DNA of 64,000 bases from Bacteroidales bacterium SW299. Lineage in GTDB: Bacteria > Bacteroidota > Bacteroidia > Bacteroidales > Bacteroidaceae. The notes beneath the pieces are model-generated. The model was not told the DNA's origin, ran no database searches, and saw only the letters and a list, made by a program, of their open reading frames with translations. The translations under genes and the position numbers were made by a program. Each line of letters begins with the position of its first letter. The stretch's first letter is position 1. This document shows positions 37,821 to 47,322 of the stretch, piece after piece. The stretch is from assembly GCA_019550975.1 (NCBI GenBank), contig SDWH01000005.1, forward strand, positions 1-64,000. The letters are read 5' to 3'.

Positions 37821-37852
37821 CAAAAATACGTATTTTTGTGCAATGAATCAAA
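37821..37852. promoter_or_regulatory. Palindromic divergent promoter of yraN and tadA
   Basis: CAAAAATACGTATTTTTG (37821-37838) is a perfect palindrome whose halves are -7 boxes (TATTTTTG) facing both ways. The minus-strand promoter for yraN also has a consensus TTTG at 37849-37852, 20 bp away, inside tadA's first codons. The plus-strand box ends four bases before the tadA ATG, so tadA mRNA would be nearly leaderless if it is used. Confidence 0.6.
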
Positions 37853-38283
37853 AGGATGATCTGTTTTATATGAAGCAGGCACTTCTTGAAGCCCGGAGGG
37901 CAGCCGATTGCGGAGAAGTGCCGGTGGGAGCTGTTGTGGTTTGCCGTGGTGTCGTTCTGGCCAGAGCGCATAACCTGACAGAGGCTTTGAACGATGTGAC
38001 GGCCCATGCGGAGATGCAGGCCATTACTGCTGCGGCGAATGCGCTGGGAGCCAAGTATCTGACAGAGTGTACGCTTTATGTTACGGTGGAGCCATGTGTG
38101 ATGTGTGCCGGAGCGATTGCCTGGGCACAGACAGGACGGCTTGTGTTCGGAGCGGCTGACGAGAAAAGAGGATACAGGAGGTATGCGCCTGATGCCTTGC
38201 ATCCCAAGACGGAAGTCGTGGACGGAGTGATGGCTGAAGAATGTGCTGCTTTGGTGAAAGACTTCTTCAGGAAAAGACGTTGA
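37843..38283 (+). CDS. tadA: tRNA-specific adenosine deaminase / nucleoside deaminase
   Basis: Deaminates A34 of tRNA-Arg to inosine. 146 residues with the zinc deaminase motif: H55-A-E57 and PCVMC (C85, C88). ATG at 37843 is chosen because it gives the normal length and N-terminus; the longer open frame overlaps yraN on the opposite strand. Guanine deaminase is the main alternative, but the length and PCVMCAGAI favour TadA. Confidence 0.9.
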   Translation: MNQKDDLFYMKQALLEARRAADCGEVPVGAVVVCRGVVLARAHNLTEALNDVTAHAEMQAITAAANALGAKYLTECTLYVTVEPCVMCAGAIAWAQTGRLVFGAADEKRGYRRYAPDALHPKTEVVDGVMAEECAALVKDFFRKRR

Positions 38284-38327
38284 GGGGCAGGCTGGAGCTT
38301 GGGTGGTTCCTCTGCCCGGATAGAAAG

Positions 38328-38594
38328 TTACGGTTCGTTGATTTCTTCAAAGTCTACGTATTCGCCTTCGTCATCGTCAAAAACTTTCTTCTTCTTGGGC
38401 GTTTTCTGCTTTTGCGCAGCATTTGAATAATCGGCTGTGCCGGCTGTTTGCGAGCGTCTTTCGCGGCTGAAGTCCTGTCCCGTCATCTTTTTGCCTATGG
38501 AAAAGAACCCCTTTACGACACGCAGCAGGATGACTGCCCCGATTATCAGAACAAACAGGAAGATAAATACTATGATTCCTAACAGATGCAGCAT
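38328..38594 (-). CDS. DUF4834 small membrane protein
   Basis: 88 residues: one N-terminal membrane helix (IIVFIFLFVLIIGAVIL), then a basic region and an acidic tail (DDDEGEYVDFEEI). Family confined to Bacteroidetes; function unknown. It follows pssA by 6 bp and so belongs to the psd-pssA unit, which hints at a role near phospholipid synthesis. Confidence 0.8.
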   Translation of the reverse strand: MLHLLGIIVFIFLFVLIIGAVILLRVVKGFFSIGKKMTGQDFSRERRSQTAGTADYSNAAQKQKTPKKKKVFDDDEGEYVDFEEINEP

Positions 38595-38600
38595 GAAAAA

Positions 38601-39314
38601 TTAGTTGTTGTTTTTTTTATAAGTCAGCAGCGAGAGCAGGATATACCATACTATCACAGCCGCGAATCCGCTCAGGCGGAAAACGACAAGCAGGGGGATG
38701 CTTGCGATAAGGAATATGTAGCGCACCTTATTGTGTCCCCATGACAGGTCCTTGAACTTCAGTGAAAACATCGGAAGTTCCGCAACCAGAAGCAGCGACA
38801 TGACAATAACCAGAACAAGCAGGTAAATGGCGTTGAAATGGGTCGAAACCAGAAATTCATGCCCTCCAACAACCAGCGATCCCCAAAACAGCGCGTTTGC
38901 CGGAGTCGGCATTCCGATGAATGAACTGGTCTGCCGTTCGTCAAGGTTGAACTTCGCCAGCCGCAAGGCTGAAAAGACGGCGATCAGAAAAGCGGCGTAA
39001 GGAAGTATTCCGGCCATTGGCAGAAGAAAGTCGGGATAGTGCATTTCCTTAAAAAGCGAAAACGCGATGGCTGCCGGAGCCAGTCCGAAAGTCACGTCGT
39101 CGGCCAGCGAGTCCAGTTCCTTTCCGATGGGAGAGGATACGCGCAGCAGCCGTGCCGACATTCCGTCAAAGAAATCGAATACAGCTCCTGTCACAATGAA
39201 CAGGAGGGCTAGCTCATAATTGCTGTGAAATGCCATGTAGCACGCGATGCATCCGCTGAACAGGTTGCAACTGGTAATGGCATTCGGTATGTTTCTTACA
39301 ATTGCGTTTGGCAT
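38601..39314 (-). CDS. pssA: CDP-diacylglycerol-serine O-phosphatidyltransferase
   Basis: Makes phosphatidylserine in the membrane. 237 residues with the CDP-alcohol transferase motif fully present: D50-G51, A54-R55, G64, D68, D72. About seven membrane helices. It begins 3 bp after psd, so PS synthesis and decarboxylation are encoded together. Confidence 0.93.
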   Translation of the reverse strand: MPNAIVRNIPNAITSCNLFSGCIACYMAFHSNYELALLFIVTGAVFDFFDGMSARLLRVSSPIGKELDSLADDVTFGLAPAAIAFSLFKEMHYPDFLLPMAGILPYAAFLIAVFSALRLAKFNLDERQTSSFIGMPTPANALFWGSLVVGGHEFLVSTHFNAIYLLVLVIVMSLLLVAELPMFSLKFKDLSWGHNKVRYIFLIASIPLLVVFRLSGFAAVIVWYILLSLLTYKKNNN

Positions 39315-39317
39315 ATC

Positions 39318-40007
39318 TTATTTCAATCTGGCTATAACCGTTTCATTGCCCGTGGTTGCTTGCCCCATTTTTACGCAGACTTCTGTCCCTAGAGGCAGAT
39401 AAACGTCCACTCTCGAGCCGAACTTGATGAAGCCCATGTGCTCATCGATGTAGCAGTCATCTCCCGGCTCGGCGTAAGTGACGATTCTTCTTGCCACCGC
39501 TCCCGCTATCTGCCGCGCCATTACGGTTTGTCCGTCCGGAGTTTCTATAATGACGGTAGAGCGTTCGTTTTCGGTGCTGGCCTTCGGCAGCCATGCTTTC
39601 ATGAAGCGTCCGTTGTGGTGGGTCACTTGTTTCACCACTCCGTCCACGGGATACCAGTTGGCATGTACGTTGGTGATTCCCATGAAGATGGAAATCATCA
39701 GCCGTTTGTCATGAAAATATTCATGTTCTTCCACTTCCTCTATGACAACGATCCTGCCGTCTGCCGGTGCCACCACAACCTTTTCTGTATCTCCTTTGAA
39801 GATTCTGATAGGGCATCGGAAGAAGTTTACCATCAGTCCGTAAAGGATTATGCTGGCAAGCAATACGATATAAAAAGGTATCTTCCATGCCAGTCCCCAG
39901 TACAGCAGTCCGTTAGCGGCAGCCAGCAGCAGTGCTGCTATCAGCAGGATATGGGTTCCTTCATGGTGAATACGGATTTTCTTTAGTTTCTTTTTTATCT
40001 TATTCAT
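39318..40007 (-). CDS. psd: Phosphatidylserine decarboxylase proenzyme
   Basis: Converts phosphatidylserine to phosphatidylethanolamine. 229 residues, the short Psd type, with two N-terminal membrane helices. The self-cleavage site is the GSR at residues 197-199 ([14 protein letters not shown]), where S198 becomes the pyruvoyl group. First gene of psd-pssA-DUF4834 under a consensus promoter. Confidence 0.92.
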   Translation of the reverse strand: MNKIKKKLKKIRIHHEGTHILLIAALLLAAANGLLYWGLAWKIPFYIVLLASIILYGLMVNFFRCPIRIFKGDTEKVVVAPADGRIVVIEEVEEHEYFHDKRLMISIFMGITNVHANWYPVDGVVKQVTHHNGRFMKAWLPKASTENERSTVIIETPDGQTVMARQIAGAVARRIVTYAEPGDDCYIDEHMGFIKFGSRVDVYLPLGTEVCVKMGQATTGNETVIARLK

Positions 40008-40040
40008 TCGGATTCCGGTAAAAAGATCACTTTAATGATG

Positions 40041-40072
40041 CAAAAATAGATTTTATTTGAAAACTCTCCAAA
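40041..40072 (-). promoter_or_regulatory. Consensus promoter of psd-pssA
   Basis: Minus strand: TTTG (40069-40072), 20 bp, TATTTTTG (40041-40048). Both boxes match, giving a leader of about 27 nt. Confidence 0.65.
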
Positions 40073-40208
40073 TAATGGGGATGAAAAAGCAAATAAATTC
40101 GAATGAATTGTTGCGAATCCCCGTCCGCCCAAATGCTTGCATAAATGGACTGTATGTGTCCGTAATGCGTTGTTCCAAACTTTTAAATGCAATGCGGCAC
40201 TCCTATAT

Positions 40209-41144
40209 TCAAAGCCTTTCGACGGCTTCCACATCGAGTCCGGTGGCTTCGGCGATGGACGCAGCGTCAAGCCCCATCTGCTTGAGGTTTCTCGCTACGG
40301 ACAGCCTGCCTTCGGCAATGCCTTCTGCCCGTCCTTTTTCGATGCCTTCCTTGATGCCTTTCTCGATGCCTTTCTTGATTCCTTTTTCAATGCCTTTGCG
40401 CATTCCGCTGTTGTAGAGGGTCTTCTCCACGCTGATCGTGTCCCAGAACCTTTCGTAGGCCGCCAGCTGTCCGTCGCTGAACGCGGATTCTTCGAGCGCG
40501 TCCACTGCCTTCTTCAGTTCGGGGTTTTCCAGCAGCTCCTCCGGCACCTTGCGCGTCCGCTCGTCTATCTCGGTGAGGTACCTGAGCCATAGCACCTGCA
40601 TCCTCTTCTCGCTGTAGGTGTGGGGGTTGAACTTCGGGAGTTCGACGAATACCAGGTGCAGCCCGTCTATCACCTTCTCCGTATGCTCGACGTGTACAAG
40701 GCGGTAGTAGTGGTAGAATTCCCTGAGCTCGGGCTCGAATACTTCGTTTACGAGGTTCAGGGAGTATACGGGCTGGAGGAGGGAATAGTCGTTTCCCTTT
40801 TCGATCTGCCTCACGTACGCTTTCGACGCGTTGAACAGGACGCGCTGGCGGAATTCCTGCGACCATACCATCTGCATCTCCACGATGAAGTGCCTTCCCC
40901 TGTTGTCCCGGCACCGGACGTCCACGATGCTGTTCTTCCGGAGGGGATTGTCGGGAACCATTTCTGCCGGGAGGTATTCAAGTTCCGTGATCTCCTCTCC
41001 CTCCTCAAGCGGGAGCAGTGCGTTCAGGAGGCTCATCACCAGGTCGGGATGTTCTCCGAACACTTTCTTGAATGTCGGGTCGGCTTTTGGGTTCAGGTAC
41101 TTCATGGGCTTCTGGGTTTGCTGTTCTTCTGCGGATGTTCTCAT
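40209..41144 (-). CDS. Rpn family recombination-promoting nuclease (PD-(D/E)XK)
   Basis: 311 residues. N-terminal nuclease domain with D75 and E89-M-Q91 (IVEMQ), the RpnA-type active site. Then a helical region, a run of four-residue repeats of the IEKG/IKEG kind (about 240-280), and a C-terminal helical module (ARNLKQMGLDAASIAEATGL). ATG at 41144 or 41105 could start it; the promoter position allows both. E. coli RpnA is a nicking/cutting nuclease that raises RecA-independent recombination; role here is inferred. A paralogue (58810-59682) lies on the other side of the susCD locus, facing the opposite way. Confidence 0.85.
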   Translation of the reverse strand: MRTSAEEQQTQKPMKYLNPKADPTFKKVFGEHPDLVMSLLNALLPLEEGEEITELEYLPAEMVPDNPLRKNSIVDVRCRDNRGRHFIVEMQMVWSQEFRQRVLFNASKAYVRQIEKGNDYSLLQPVYSLNLVNEVFEPELREFYHYYRLVHVEHTEKVIDGLHLVFVELPKFNPHTYSEKRMQVLWLRYLTEIDERTRKVPEELLENPELKKAVDALEESAFSDGQLAAYERFWDTISVEKTLYNSGMRKGIEKGIKKGIEKGIKEGIEKGRAEGIAEGRLSVARNLKQMGLDAASIAEATGLDVEAVERL

Positions 41145-41175
41145 GGCTGTGATTCTTTTCTGTTAAGGTTGCGGG

Positions 41176-41207
41176 CAAAGATAGTGAATGGCGGTCGCAA
41201 AGGCAAA
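41176..41207 (-). promoter_or_regulatory. Consensus promoter of the first rpn gene
   Basis: Minus strand: TTTG (41204-41207), 20 bp, TATCTTTG (41176-41183), 31 bp before the upstream ATG. Confidence 0.6.
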
Positions 41208-42021
41208 TGAAACGCGAAGTTTTTCGATTCTGCGTTCAATCTTCGTGGGGTAAAGGAGCGGAAAAGGCAGGAATCTGTATCTTTCCGTATGGCTCTGTCG
41301 ACAGCTCGGCGTATTTCATCGACGGATTGGCATATAAAGACGATGCTTGGGAATGATGCGGACGGCTTTTCCGTTTTGCTGTATCCGTTTTCGTATGTCT
41401 TGGACGGTTTTTCAGTCGTTGCGTGATGAAGCCAGGCATCTTCCAGGTTTGTTAATGAATGAAAAAATAAAGGGGTAGGGGTTTCTTTCTTTATTTTTTA
41501 TATATAATAAGGTGTAAAACGGCTTTCGTGGTTCCGTTCGTGGTCTACCTGTTGCTGTAATTTGCTGATTGATAATTTGTTATGCGTGACTTTCGTGGTT
41601 CCCTTTTGATTTTTAACTTAAAAATAATGTTGGTTTGGTTAAAAGATGTTTGATAATCTCTGAAAAATGAGCCGTTATCTGAATGCATTTGACGGCTCAT
41701 TTCATTCAGGATGACGGCTCACATTAAAAAAATGTCCCGTTATCTTTTTGACATTCTGACTTTTCCTGTTTTCCGCGGAGATAAAGATTTCAAGATTTTT
41801 TTGAGGATGTCGTTTTTGATTCTGAAATATATTTATTATATTCGCAACTATTGGAAAAACACTTTATAAGACTCGTAAGATTTAATGCCGATGTAATATT
41901 TTTGAAAATTGGATATTTTTGTCCCATCAAGTGAATGATTTTATACCGTTCTCTTGATACAATGCTGTAAATTTGTGCTTATGACGTTTTAAAACCTTTA
42001 TTTAATGTAAATTGTAGAGAT
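41208..42021. other. 814-bp non-coding region upstream of susC
   Basis: AT-rich without a credible gene. It contains a 13-bp direct repeat ctttcgtggttcc (41523-41535 and 41590-41602), an 11-bp stem-loop (41665-41675 with 41692-41702), a second copy of gacggctca (41713-41721), a smaller stem (41731-41736 with 41750-41755), and ccgttatct twice (41672, 41737). Three TAnnTTTG boxes occur at 41897, 41914 and 41968. It is the likely control region of the susC operon; a small RNA is possible. Confidence 0.5.
41968..41975 (+). promoter_or_regulatory. Candidate -7 box for the susC operon
   Basis: TAAATTTG, identical to the -7 boxes before the DUF4955 pair and hpt, about 46 bp before the susC ATG. The -33 position lacks TTTG, which would suit an activator-dependent promoter. 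Confidence 0.4.
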
Positions 42022-45000
42022 ATGCAAACCGAATTCCGAATTGATTTAAGGAAGAGGGTTCTCAGTTTGTTGCTGTTGACCTTATTCTCTTTTACCGCGG
42101 CTTTCGCTCAGGTTCTCGTGAGGGGAACTGTTATTGACGAAACCGGAGAAACAGTGATCGGGGCGAGTGTTATGATCAAGGGCACCACCCAAGGTACGAT
42201 TACGGACTTTGACGGCAAGTTCTCGTTGAACGTGCCTGACAAGAAGGCCGTACTTGTTGTTTCGTTCATCGGCTATCAGACGCAGGAAGTAAAAGTTGAC
42301 GCTTCCAAGCCGATGTCTATTTTGCTGAAAAACGACTCCGAGCTTCTTGACGAAGTGGTGGTAGTAGGTTATCAGGAAGTAAAGAAGCGTGACCTGACAG
42401 GTTCTGTAGCGAAAGCCAATATGGACCAGCTGCTCAACACGCCGGTCGCTTCGTTTGACCAGACTTTGGGAGGGCGTATCGCCGGTGTGAACGTGTCTTC
42501 CAGTGAAGGTATGCCGGGCGGAACGATGAACATCGTTATCCGCGGTAACAACTCGTTGACACAGGACAACTCCCCGCTTTACGTAATCGACGGATTTCCC
42601 GTGGAGGATGCGGCGATGGCTTCTACCATCAACCCTGCCGATATCGAGAGCCTTGATATCCTGAAAGACGCTTCCGCTACCGCTATTTATGGTGCGCGCG
42701 GTGCGAACGGTGTCGTAATTATTACTACCAAGAAAGGTAAGATCGGTAAGGCTCAGCTCACTTACGACGGAAGTGTCACGATGTCGAATGTGACGCGCAA
42801 GATTCCGATGATGGACGCCTACGAGTTTGTGAAGTTGCAGGCGGAGATGTATCCGGAGCAAGCCACTTCTTCATCTGGAGGCTATCTGATGTATAATGAT
42901 GGAAAGCAGTGGACGCTGGACGATTACCGCAACATCCCGCAGTACGACTGGCAGGACGAAATCTTCCGCACGGCATGGCAGCACAGCCATAACCTCCGTC
43001 TCACCGGCGGTACGGAAGGTGTGCGCTACAACGCTTCGCTCTCTTACTATGACCAGCAGGGTATTTTGCTCGAAACGGGCTACAAGCGTATGCAGGGCCG
43101 TATCAACACGGTTGTGCGCCGCAACAAGCTGAACATGAGCATTACGGCCAACTACTCACGTGCTATTCAGACGGGTTCTACTCCTTCTGAAAACTCTTAC
43201 AGCGGTATGAACAACCTGTTCTACAGCGTATGGGGATATCGTCCGGTCACTTATCCTAACAAACCGTTGAGTTCGTTGATGGATAACGCGATTGATGATG
43301 CGCTGAATACCACGAATGACTATCGTTTCAACCCGATTCTGTCGTTGAAGAATGAATACCGCAAGAACTATACGAACAACTTGCAGTTGAACGGATTTGC
43401 AGAATATGAAATTATCAAGGGACTGAAGGTAAAGGTGTCTGCCGGTTATACTTATGATGCCCGCAAACAGGATCAGTTCAACAACTCCAAGACGCGTTAC
43501 GGAGGTCCTACTTCAACGGACAAGGTAAATGCGCAGGTTGTACGCAATGAGCGTCTGACGTGGTTGAATGAAAATACGGTTACTTACCAGACTAACATTG
43601 CCAAAAAGCATTTCTTCAACGCATTGGCTGGTGTAACTTTCCAGAACTCTGACTATGAATACTATTCGTTCCGCACCATCCATATTCCGAACGAGTCTTT
43701 GGGAATGGCAGGTATGGCGGAAGGACAGGGAAGCACCATCAGTTCGTCGAAGAGTTCGTGGTCGATGCTCTCTTATCTGGCCCGCCTGAACTACAATTTC
43801 AAGTCGAAATACTATGCTACGGCATCTTTCCGTGCCGACGGTTCTTCCAAGTTCAGCAAAAACAACCGCTGGGGTTACTTCCCTTCAGGTTCTGTTGCAT
43901 GGACGTTTACGGAAGAAAAGTTCATGAAGCCTTTAAAGAAGGTGCTTTCCAACGGTAAGCTCCGTCTGAGCTGGGGTCTCACGGGTAACAACCGTATCGA
44001 TGAATATGAATACTATACCCTCTTGCAGGTGCTGAAAGATAATATAGGCGACTATATTTCAAACGGAAGCATTCCGAGCGGTGTCTATCCTTTCAATAAT
44101 GACAATACGAATGTGGGATCAGTTCCTACCTCTATCGTTAACAACAACCTGAAATGGGAAACCACCGAGCAGTGGAACCTTGGTCTGGATTTGAGCTTCT
44201 TTGATGACCGTATCAACTTTACCGGAGATATTTACCGCAAGACCACGCGCGACCTGCTGCTGGAAGCTTCACTCCCGTTGAGTTCAGGATTTTATAGTGC
44301 AACCCGCAATATCGGTAAGGTACGTAACGATGGTATCGAACTGAGCCTGAGTACGGTGAACATCAAGAATAAGGACTTTAGCTGGACAACAGACTTCAAT
44401 ATTGCGTTCAACAAGAATGAGGTGCTTGAACTTTCGGAAGGACAGAGCACATTGCTGAGCGCCGTCAACTTCGACCAGAACTATAACTCTCAGTCGAGCT
44501 ACATTGCACAGGTTGGCTTGCCGATGGGCATGATGTATGGTTATTTGTACGAAGGTACATACAAGTACGACGATTTCAACAAATCGGGCGATACCTATAC
44601 GCTGAAGTCGGGCGTACCTTACTTCTCTACCGAAACCAATACGCAGCCGGGTATGCCTAAATACAAGGACTTGAACGGTGACGGAATCATCAATTCAGAT
44701 GACCGTACGATTATCGGCCGTGGCTTGCCTATCCATACCGGAGGTTTCACCAACACCTTTACTTATAAGGGCTTCGACCTGAGCGTGTTCTTCCAGTGGT
44801 CATACGGCAACGACATCATGAATGCCAACCGCCTGTTCTTTGAAAGTTCCAATAACAGATCGCGCGAGCTGAACCAGTTTGCGAGCTATGCTGACCGCTG
44901 GACTCCGGAAAATCCGGACAGCGATATTCCGGCAGCCACCAACTCTTCTTCCAACCGTGTGATTTCTTCACGCATCATCGAAGACGGTTCGTTCCTGCGT

Positions 45001-45228
45001 CTGAAGACGGTGACTTTGGGCTATACGTTCCCGACCAAACTGATACAGAAGGCAAAACTGAGTTCGCTCCGTGTCTATCTGGCAGGACAGAATCTGTGGA
45101 CATGGACAAGCTATTCGGGATACGATCCTGAAGTGTCTATCCGTAACAGTGCGCTGACTCCGGGACTTGATTTCTCGTCGTATCCGAGGGCATATACTAT
45201 AAGTTTTGGAGTAAGTGCGGGATTCTAA
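42022..45228 (+). CDS. SusC-like TonB-dependent outer membrane transporter
   Basis: Imports oligosaccharides across the outer membrane, capped by its SusD partner. 1068 residues: signal peptide (ends AAFAQ), a carboxypeptidase-D-like regulatory domain (about 32-110), a DEVVVVGY TonB-box-like stretch, plug domain (about 120-235, with VIDGFP and YGARGANGVVIITTKKG) and a 22-strand barrel ending in F. No FecR-interacting (STN) N-terminal extension is present, so it is not of the anti-sigma-coupled kind. First gene of the locus; susD follows 35 bp later. Confidence 0.95.
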   Translation: MQTEFRIDLRKRVLSLLLLTLFSFTAAFAQVLVRGTVIDETGETVIGASVMIKGTTQGTITDFDGKFSLNVPDKKAVLVVSFIGYQTQEVKVDASKPMSILLKNDSELLDEVVVVGYQEVKKRDLTGSVAKANMDQLLNTPVASFDQTLGGRIAGVNVSSSEGMPGGTMNIVIRGNNSLTQDNSPLYVIDGFPVEDAAMASTINPADIESLDILKDASATAIYGARGANGVVIITTKKGKIGKAQLTYDGSVTMSNVTRKIPMMDAYEFVKLQAEMYPEQATSSSGGYLMYNDGKQWTLDDYRNIPQYDWQDEIFRTAWQHSHNLRLTGGTEGVRYNASLSYYDQQGILLETGYKRMQGRINTVVRRNKLNMSITANYSRAIQTGSTPSENSYSGMNNLFYSVWGYRPVTYPNKPLSSLMDNAIDDALNTTNDYRFNPILSLKNEYRKNYTNNLQLNGFAEYEIIKGLKVKVSAGYTYDARKQDQFNNSKTRYGGPTSTDKVNAQVVRNERLTWLNENTVTYQTNIAKKHFFNALAGVTFQNSDYEYYSFRTIHIPNESLGMAGMAEGQGSTISSSKSSWSMLSYLARLNYNFKSKYYATASFRADGSSKFSKNNRWGYFPSGSVAWTFTEEKFMKPLKKVLSNGKLRLSWGLTGNNRIDEYEYYTLLQVLKDNIGDYISNGSIPSGVYPFNNDNTNVGSVPTSIVNNNLKWETTEQWNLGLDLSFFDDRINFTGDIYRKTTRDLLLEASLPLSSGFYSATRNIGKVRNDGIELSLSTVNIKNKDFSWTTDFNIAFNKNEVLELSEGQSTLLSAVNFDQNYNSQSSYIAQVGLPMGMMYGYLYEGTYKYDDFNKSGDTYTLKSGVPYFSTETNTQPGMPKYKDLNGDGIINSDDRTIIGRGLPIHTGGFTNTFTYKGFDLSVFFQWSYGNDIMNANRLFFESSNNRSRELNQFASYADRWTPENPDSDIPAATNSSSNRVISSRIIEDGSFLRLKTVTLGYTFPTKLIQKAKLSSLRVYLAGQNLWTWTSYSGYDPEVSIRNSALTPGLDFSSYPRAYTISFGVSAGF

Positions 45229-45263
45229 TTGCATCTGTCTAATCATTCATCAGAATATATCAT

Positions 45264-47285
45264 ATGAAAAAGTTTAAATATACTCTATTGCTCATGATGT
45301 TCGGCGGGATGTTTGCTTCGTGCAACTTCCTTGACAAGGAGCCGACCAAACTGACATTGGAAAATTATTTCAATACGGCGGAGGAGGCAAACTCGTTCCT
45401 TACGGGTATCTATGCCATACTCAGCCAGTCATCCTTCTATGGAGCTGACTACATTTATCTGGTGGGAGGAGATGACCTCTCTCATTATGGCGGTTCCGGG
45501 CGTGCGCCTGCCACAAGAGGACTGATTTGTCACAACGCTACAGTCAGCGACCCGGCAGTAACGGGTTTCTGGTATACCCTTTATTCAGGTATCAACCGCG
45601 CGAACATATTTTTGGAAAATATCGACCGTGTGACTGACATTGACGATGCGACAAAGTCGCAGTACATAGCAGAAGCCCGTTTCCTCCGCGCGTTCTATTA
45701 TTTCAATCTGGTGCAGTGCTGGGGCGACGTGCCTTTTAAGACTTCGTCCACTCAAGACGTTTCCGGCCTGGACTCTCCGCGCACCGACAAGCAGCAGATT
45801 TATGACTTTATCGTGACGGAAATGAGCGAGGCTGCGGAGAACGGTTTGCCGGAGTTCGACTCCAGCGACCCGGGACATATTTCAAAGTCGGCTGCATATG
45901 GGATTCTGGCACGTGTCTGCCTGTTCCGTGCCGGTGAGCATTATCGGGACGGCAATGCGCCGAGCGATGAAACGACGCTCCGTTCATATTTCCAGCAGGC
46001 GAAAGACTTTGCCTTGCAGGTTTACGGAAAACACCAGTTGGCAAGCGACTATTGGCAGGTGTTCATCGACATGTGCTCAAACCAGTATAATACAGACGGC
46101 AGTGAAAGCATCTGGGAAATTGAGTTTGCCGGAAACAACACTTCGGATGTAGTGGCTGAAGGACGTATCGGAAACATCATCGGTTTGGCGGGTCCTGACT
46201 TGTCGAACAGTTCAGACGTGACTGGCTCTGCCGATCCGGGGTACGCGTATGAGTTTATCTTCTCTACGCCGAAACTTTACCGCCTGTATTGCATGGATGT
46301 GAATCATGGTTTCTCCAACCCGTCCAATAATATCTCGACAAGCTATACGATTGACGATTTGATGGGGCTGCAGGTGAATTATGCTTCAGGCACAGCGGAA
46401 GAAAAAGCTGCTGCGTGGGAGCTGGCGAAATTCAAGGTAAAAGACCGCCGCTTCTTGTGGAACATTGCGCCGTTCGTTTATGTTGAAGGCGGCGGAAAGA
46501 ATACGGGAGTGACAGGACGCAGATTCTATGAAGGAAATTATTTTGTCAATGCGTCGACTGATGAAGACGGTACAGCCAATCTGCTGAATGTCTGGAACAG
46601 CTATGATAACGGACGTTCTTATTCGTATACTTGTTCGTCTGCGCAAGAGGCTGAACTGGAAGAGCAGTATCCGGGATTTGAGTACCGTGAGGGTGACTAC
46701 ATGTATAATTCGACGAGCAGCTCATGGCAGGAACCCAGCGTAGGAGATTACACTTACAGAAGCGGAAACAATCATTTCACCGCGAATATTGCCCGTGCAT
46801 GTGCGAAGTTCCGCCGGGAATACGAGGCTGACAAGAAAGACAAGAACTTTACTTCCATCAACTTCCCGGTATTGCGCTACTCGGATGTGCTGCTGATGCT
46901 GGCTGAAGCGGAGAACGAACTGAACGGTCCTGCAAATGCCATCAGTTATCTGAACGAGGTAAGACAGCGTGCTTTCGACGGTGATGCAAGCTACAATCTG
47001 CAGGAAGGGCTGACCAAGGACGAGTTCCGTCAGGTGCTGAAGGACGAACGCGGGCGTGAGCTTTGCTTTGAAATGTTGCGCCACTTCGACCTGATCCGTT
47101 GGGGAGAACTTTCTGAGCGTATGAGTGAGCTGGTAGAGTTCGCGCAGATTGGAGGTGAATGGAATCAGGGACCGAGCAATGTGTACACTTATTTCCAGCT
47201 GGACGATACGTACAATTATTTCCCGATTCCGGATGCCGAGTTGTCTGTGAACAAGGCCATCACTTCAAACAATCCGGGATGGTAA
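45264..47285 (+). CDS. SusD-like glycan-binding lipoprotein
   Basis: 673 residues, at the long end for RagB/SusD. Lipobox FASC, then NFLDKEPT; the four TPR-like helical pairs and the typical C-terminal run (VLRYSDVLLMLAEAENE, then a FPIPDAEL motif near the end) are present. Forms the lid on the SusC channel. A long insertion around 350-520 may hold the ligand-binding loops. Gap to the next gene is 37 bp. Confidence 0.95.
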   Translation: MKKFKYTLLLMMFGGMFASCNFLDKEPTKLTLENYFNTAEEANSFLTGIYAILSQSSFYGADYIYLVGGDDLSHYGGSGRAPATRGLICHNATVSDPAVTGFWYTLYSGINRANIFLENIDRVTDIDDATKSQYIAEARFLRAFYYFNLVQCWGDVPFKTSSTQDVSGLDSPRTDKQQIYDFIVTEMSEAAENGLPEFDSSDPGHISKSAAYGILARVCLFRAGEHYRDGNAPSDETTLRSYFQQAKDFALQVYGKHQLASDYWQVFIDMCSNQYNTDGSESIWEIEFAGNNTSDVVAEGRIGNIIGLAGPDLSNSSDVTGSADPGYAYEFIFSTPKLYRLYCMDVNHGFSNPSNNISTSYTIDDLMGLQVNYASGTAEEKAAAWELAKFKVKDRRFLWNIAPFVYVEGGGKNTGVTGRRFYEGNYFVNASTDEDGTANLLNVWNSYDNGRSYSYTCSSAQEAELEEQYPGFEYREGDYMYNSTSSSWQEPSVGDYTYRSGNNHFTANIARACAKFRREYEADKKDKNFTSINFPVLRYSDVLLMLAEAENELNGPANAISYLNEVRQRAFDGDASYNLQEGLTKDEFRQVLKDERGRELCFEMLRHFDLIRWGELSERMSELVEFAQIGGEWNQGPSNVYTYFQLDDTYNYFPIPDAELSVNKAITSNNPGW

Positions 47286-47322
47286 TCTATCTGAGTTAAA
47301 ACACTAATAAAGGATTGAATCA

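Noticed and set aside
41236..41439. Minus-strand open frame of 67 codons upstream of susC
   Set aside because: No domain and low-complexity, basic composition; lies in an AT-rich control region.
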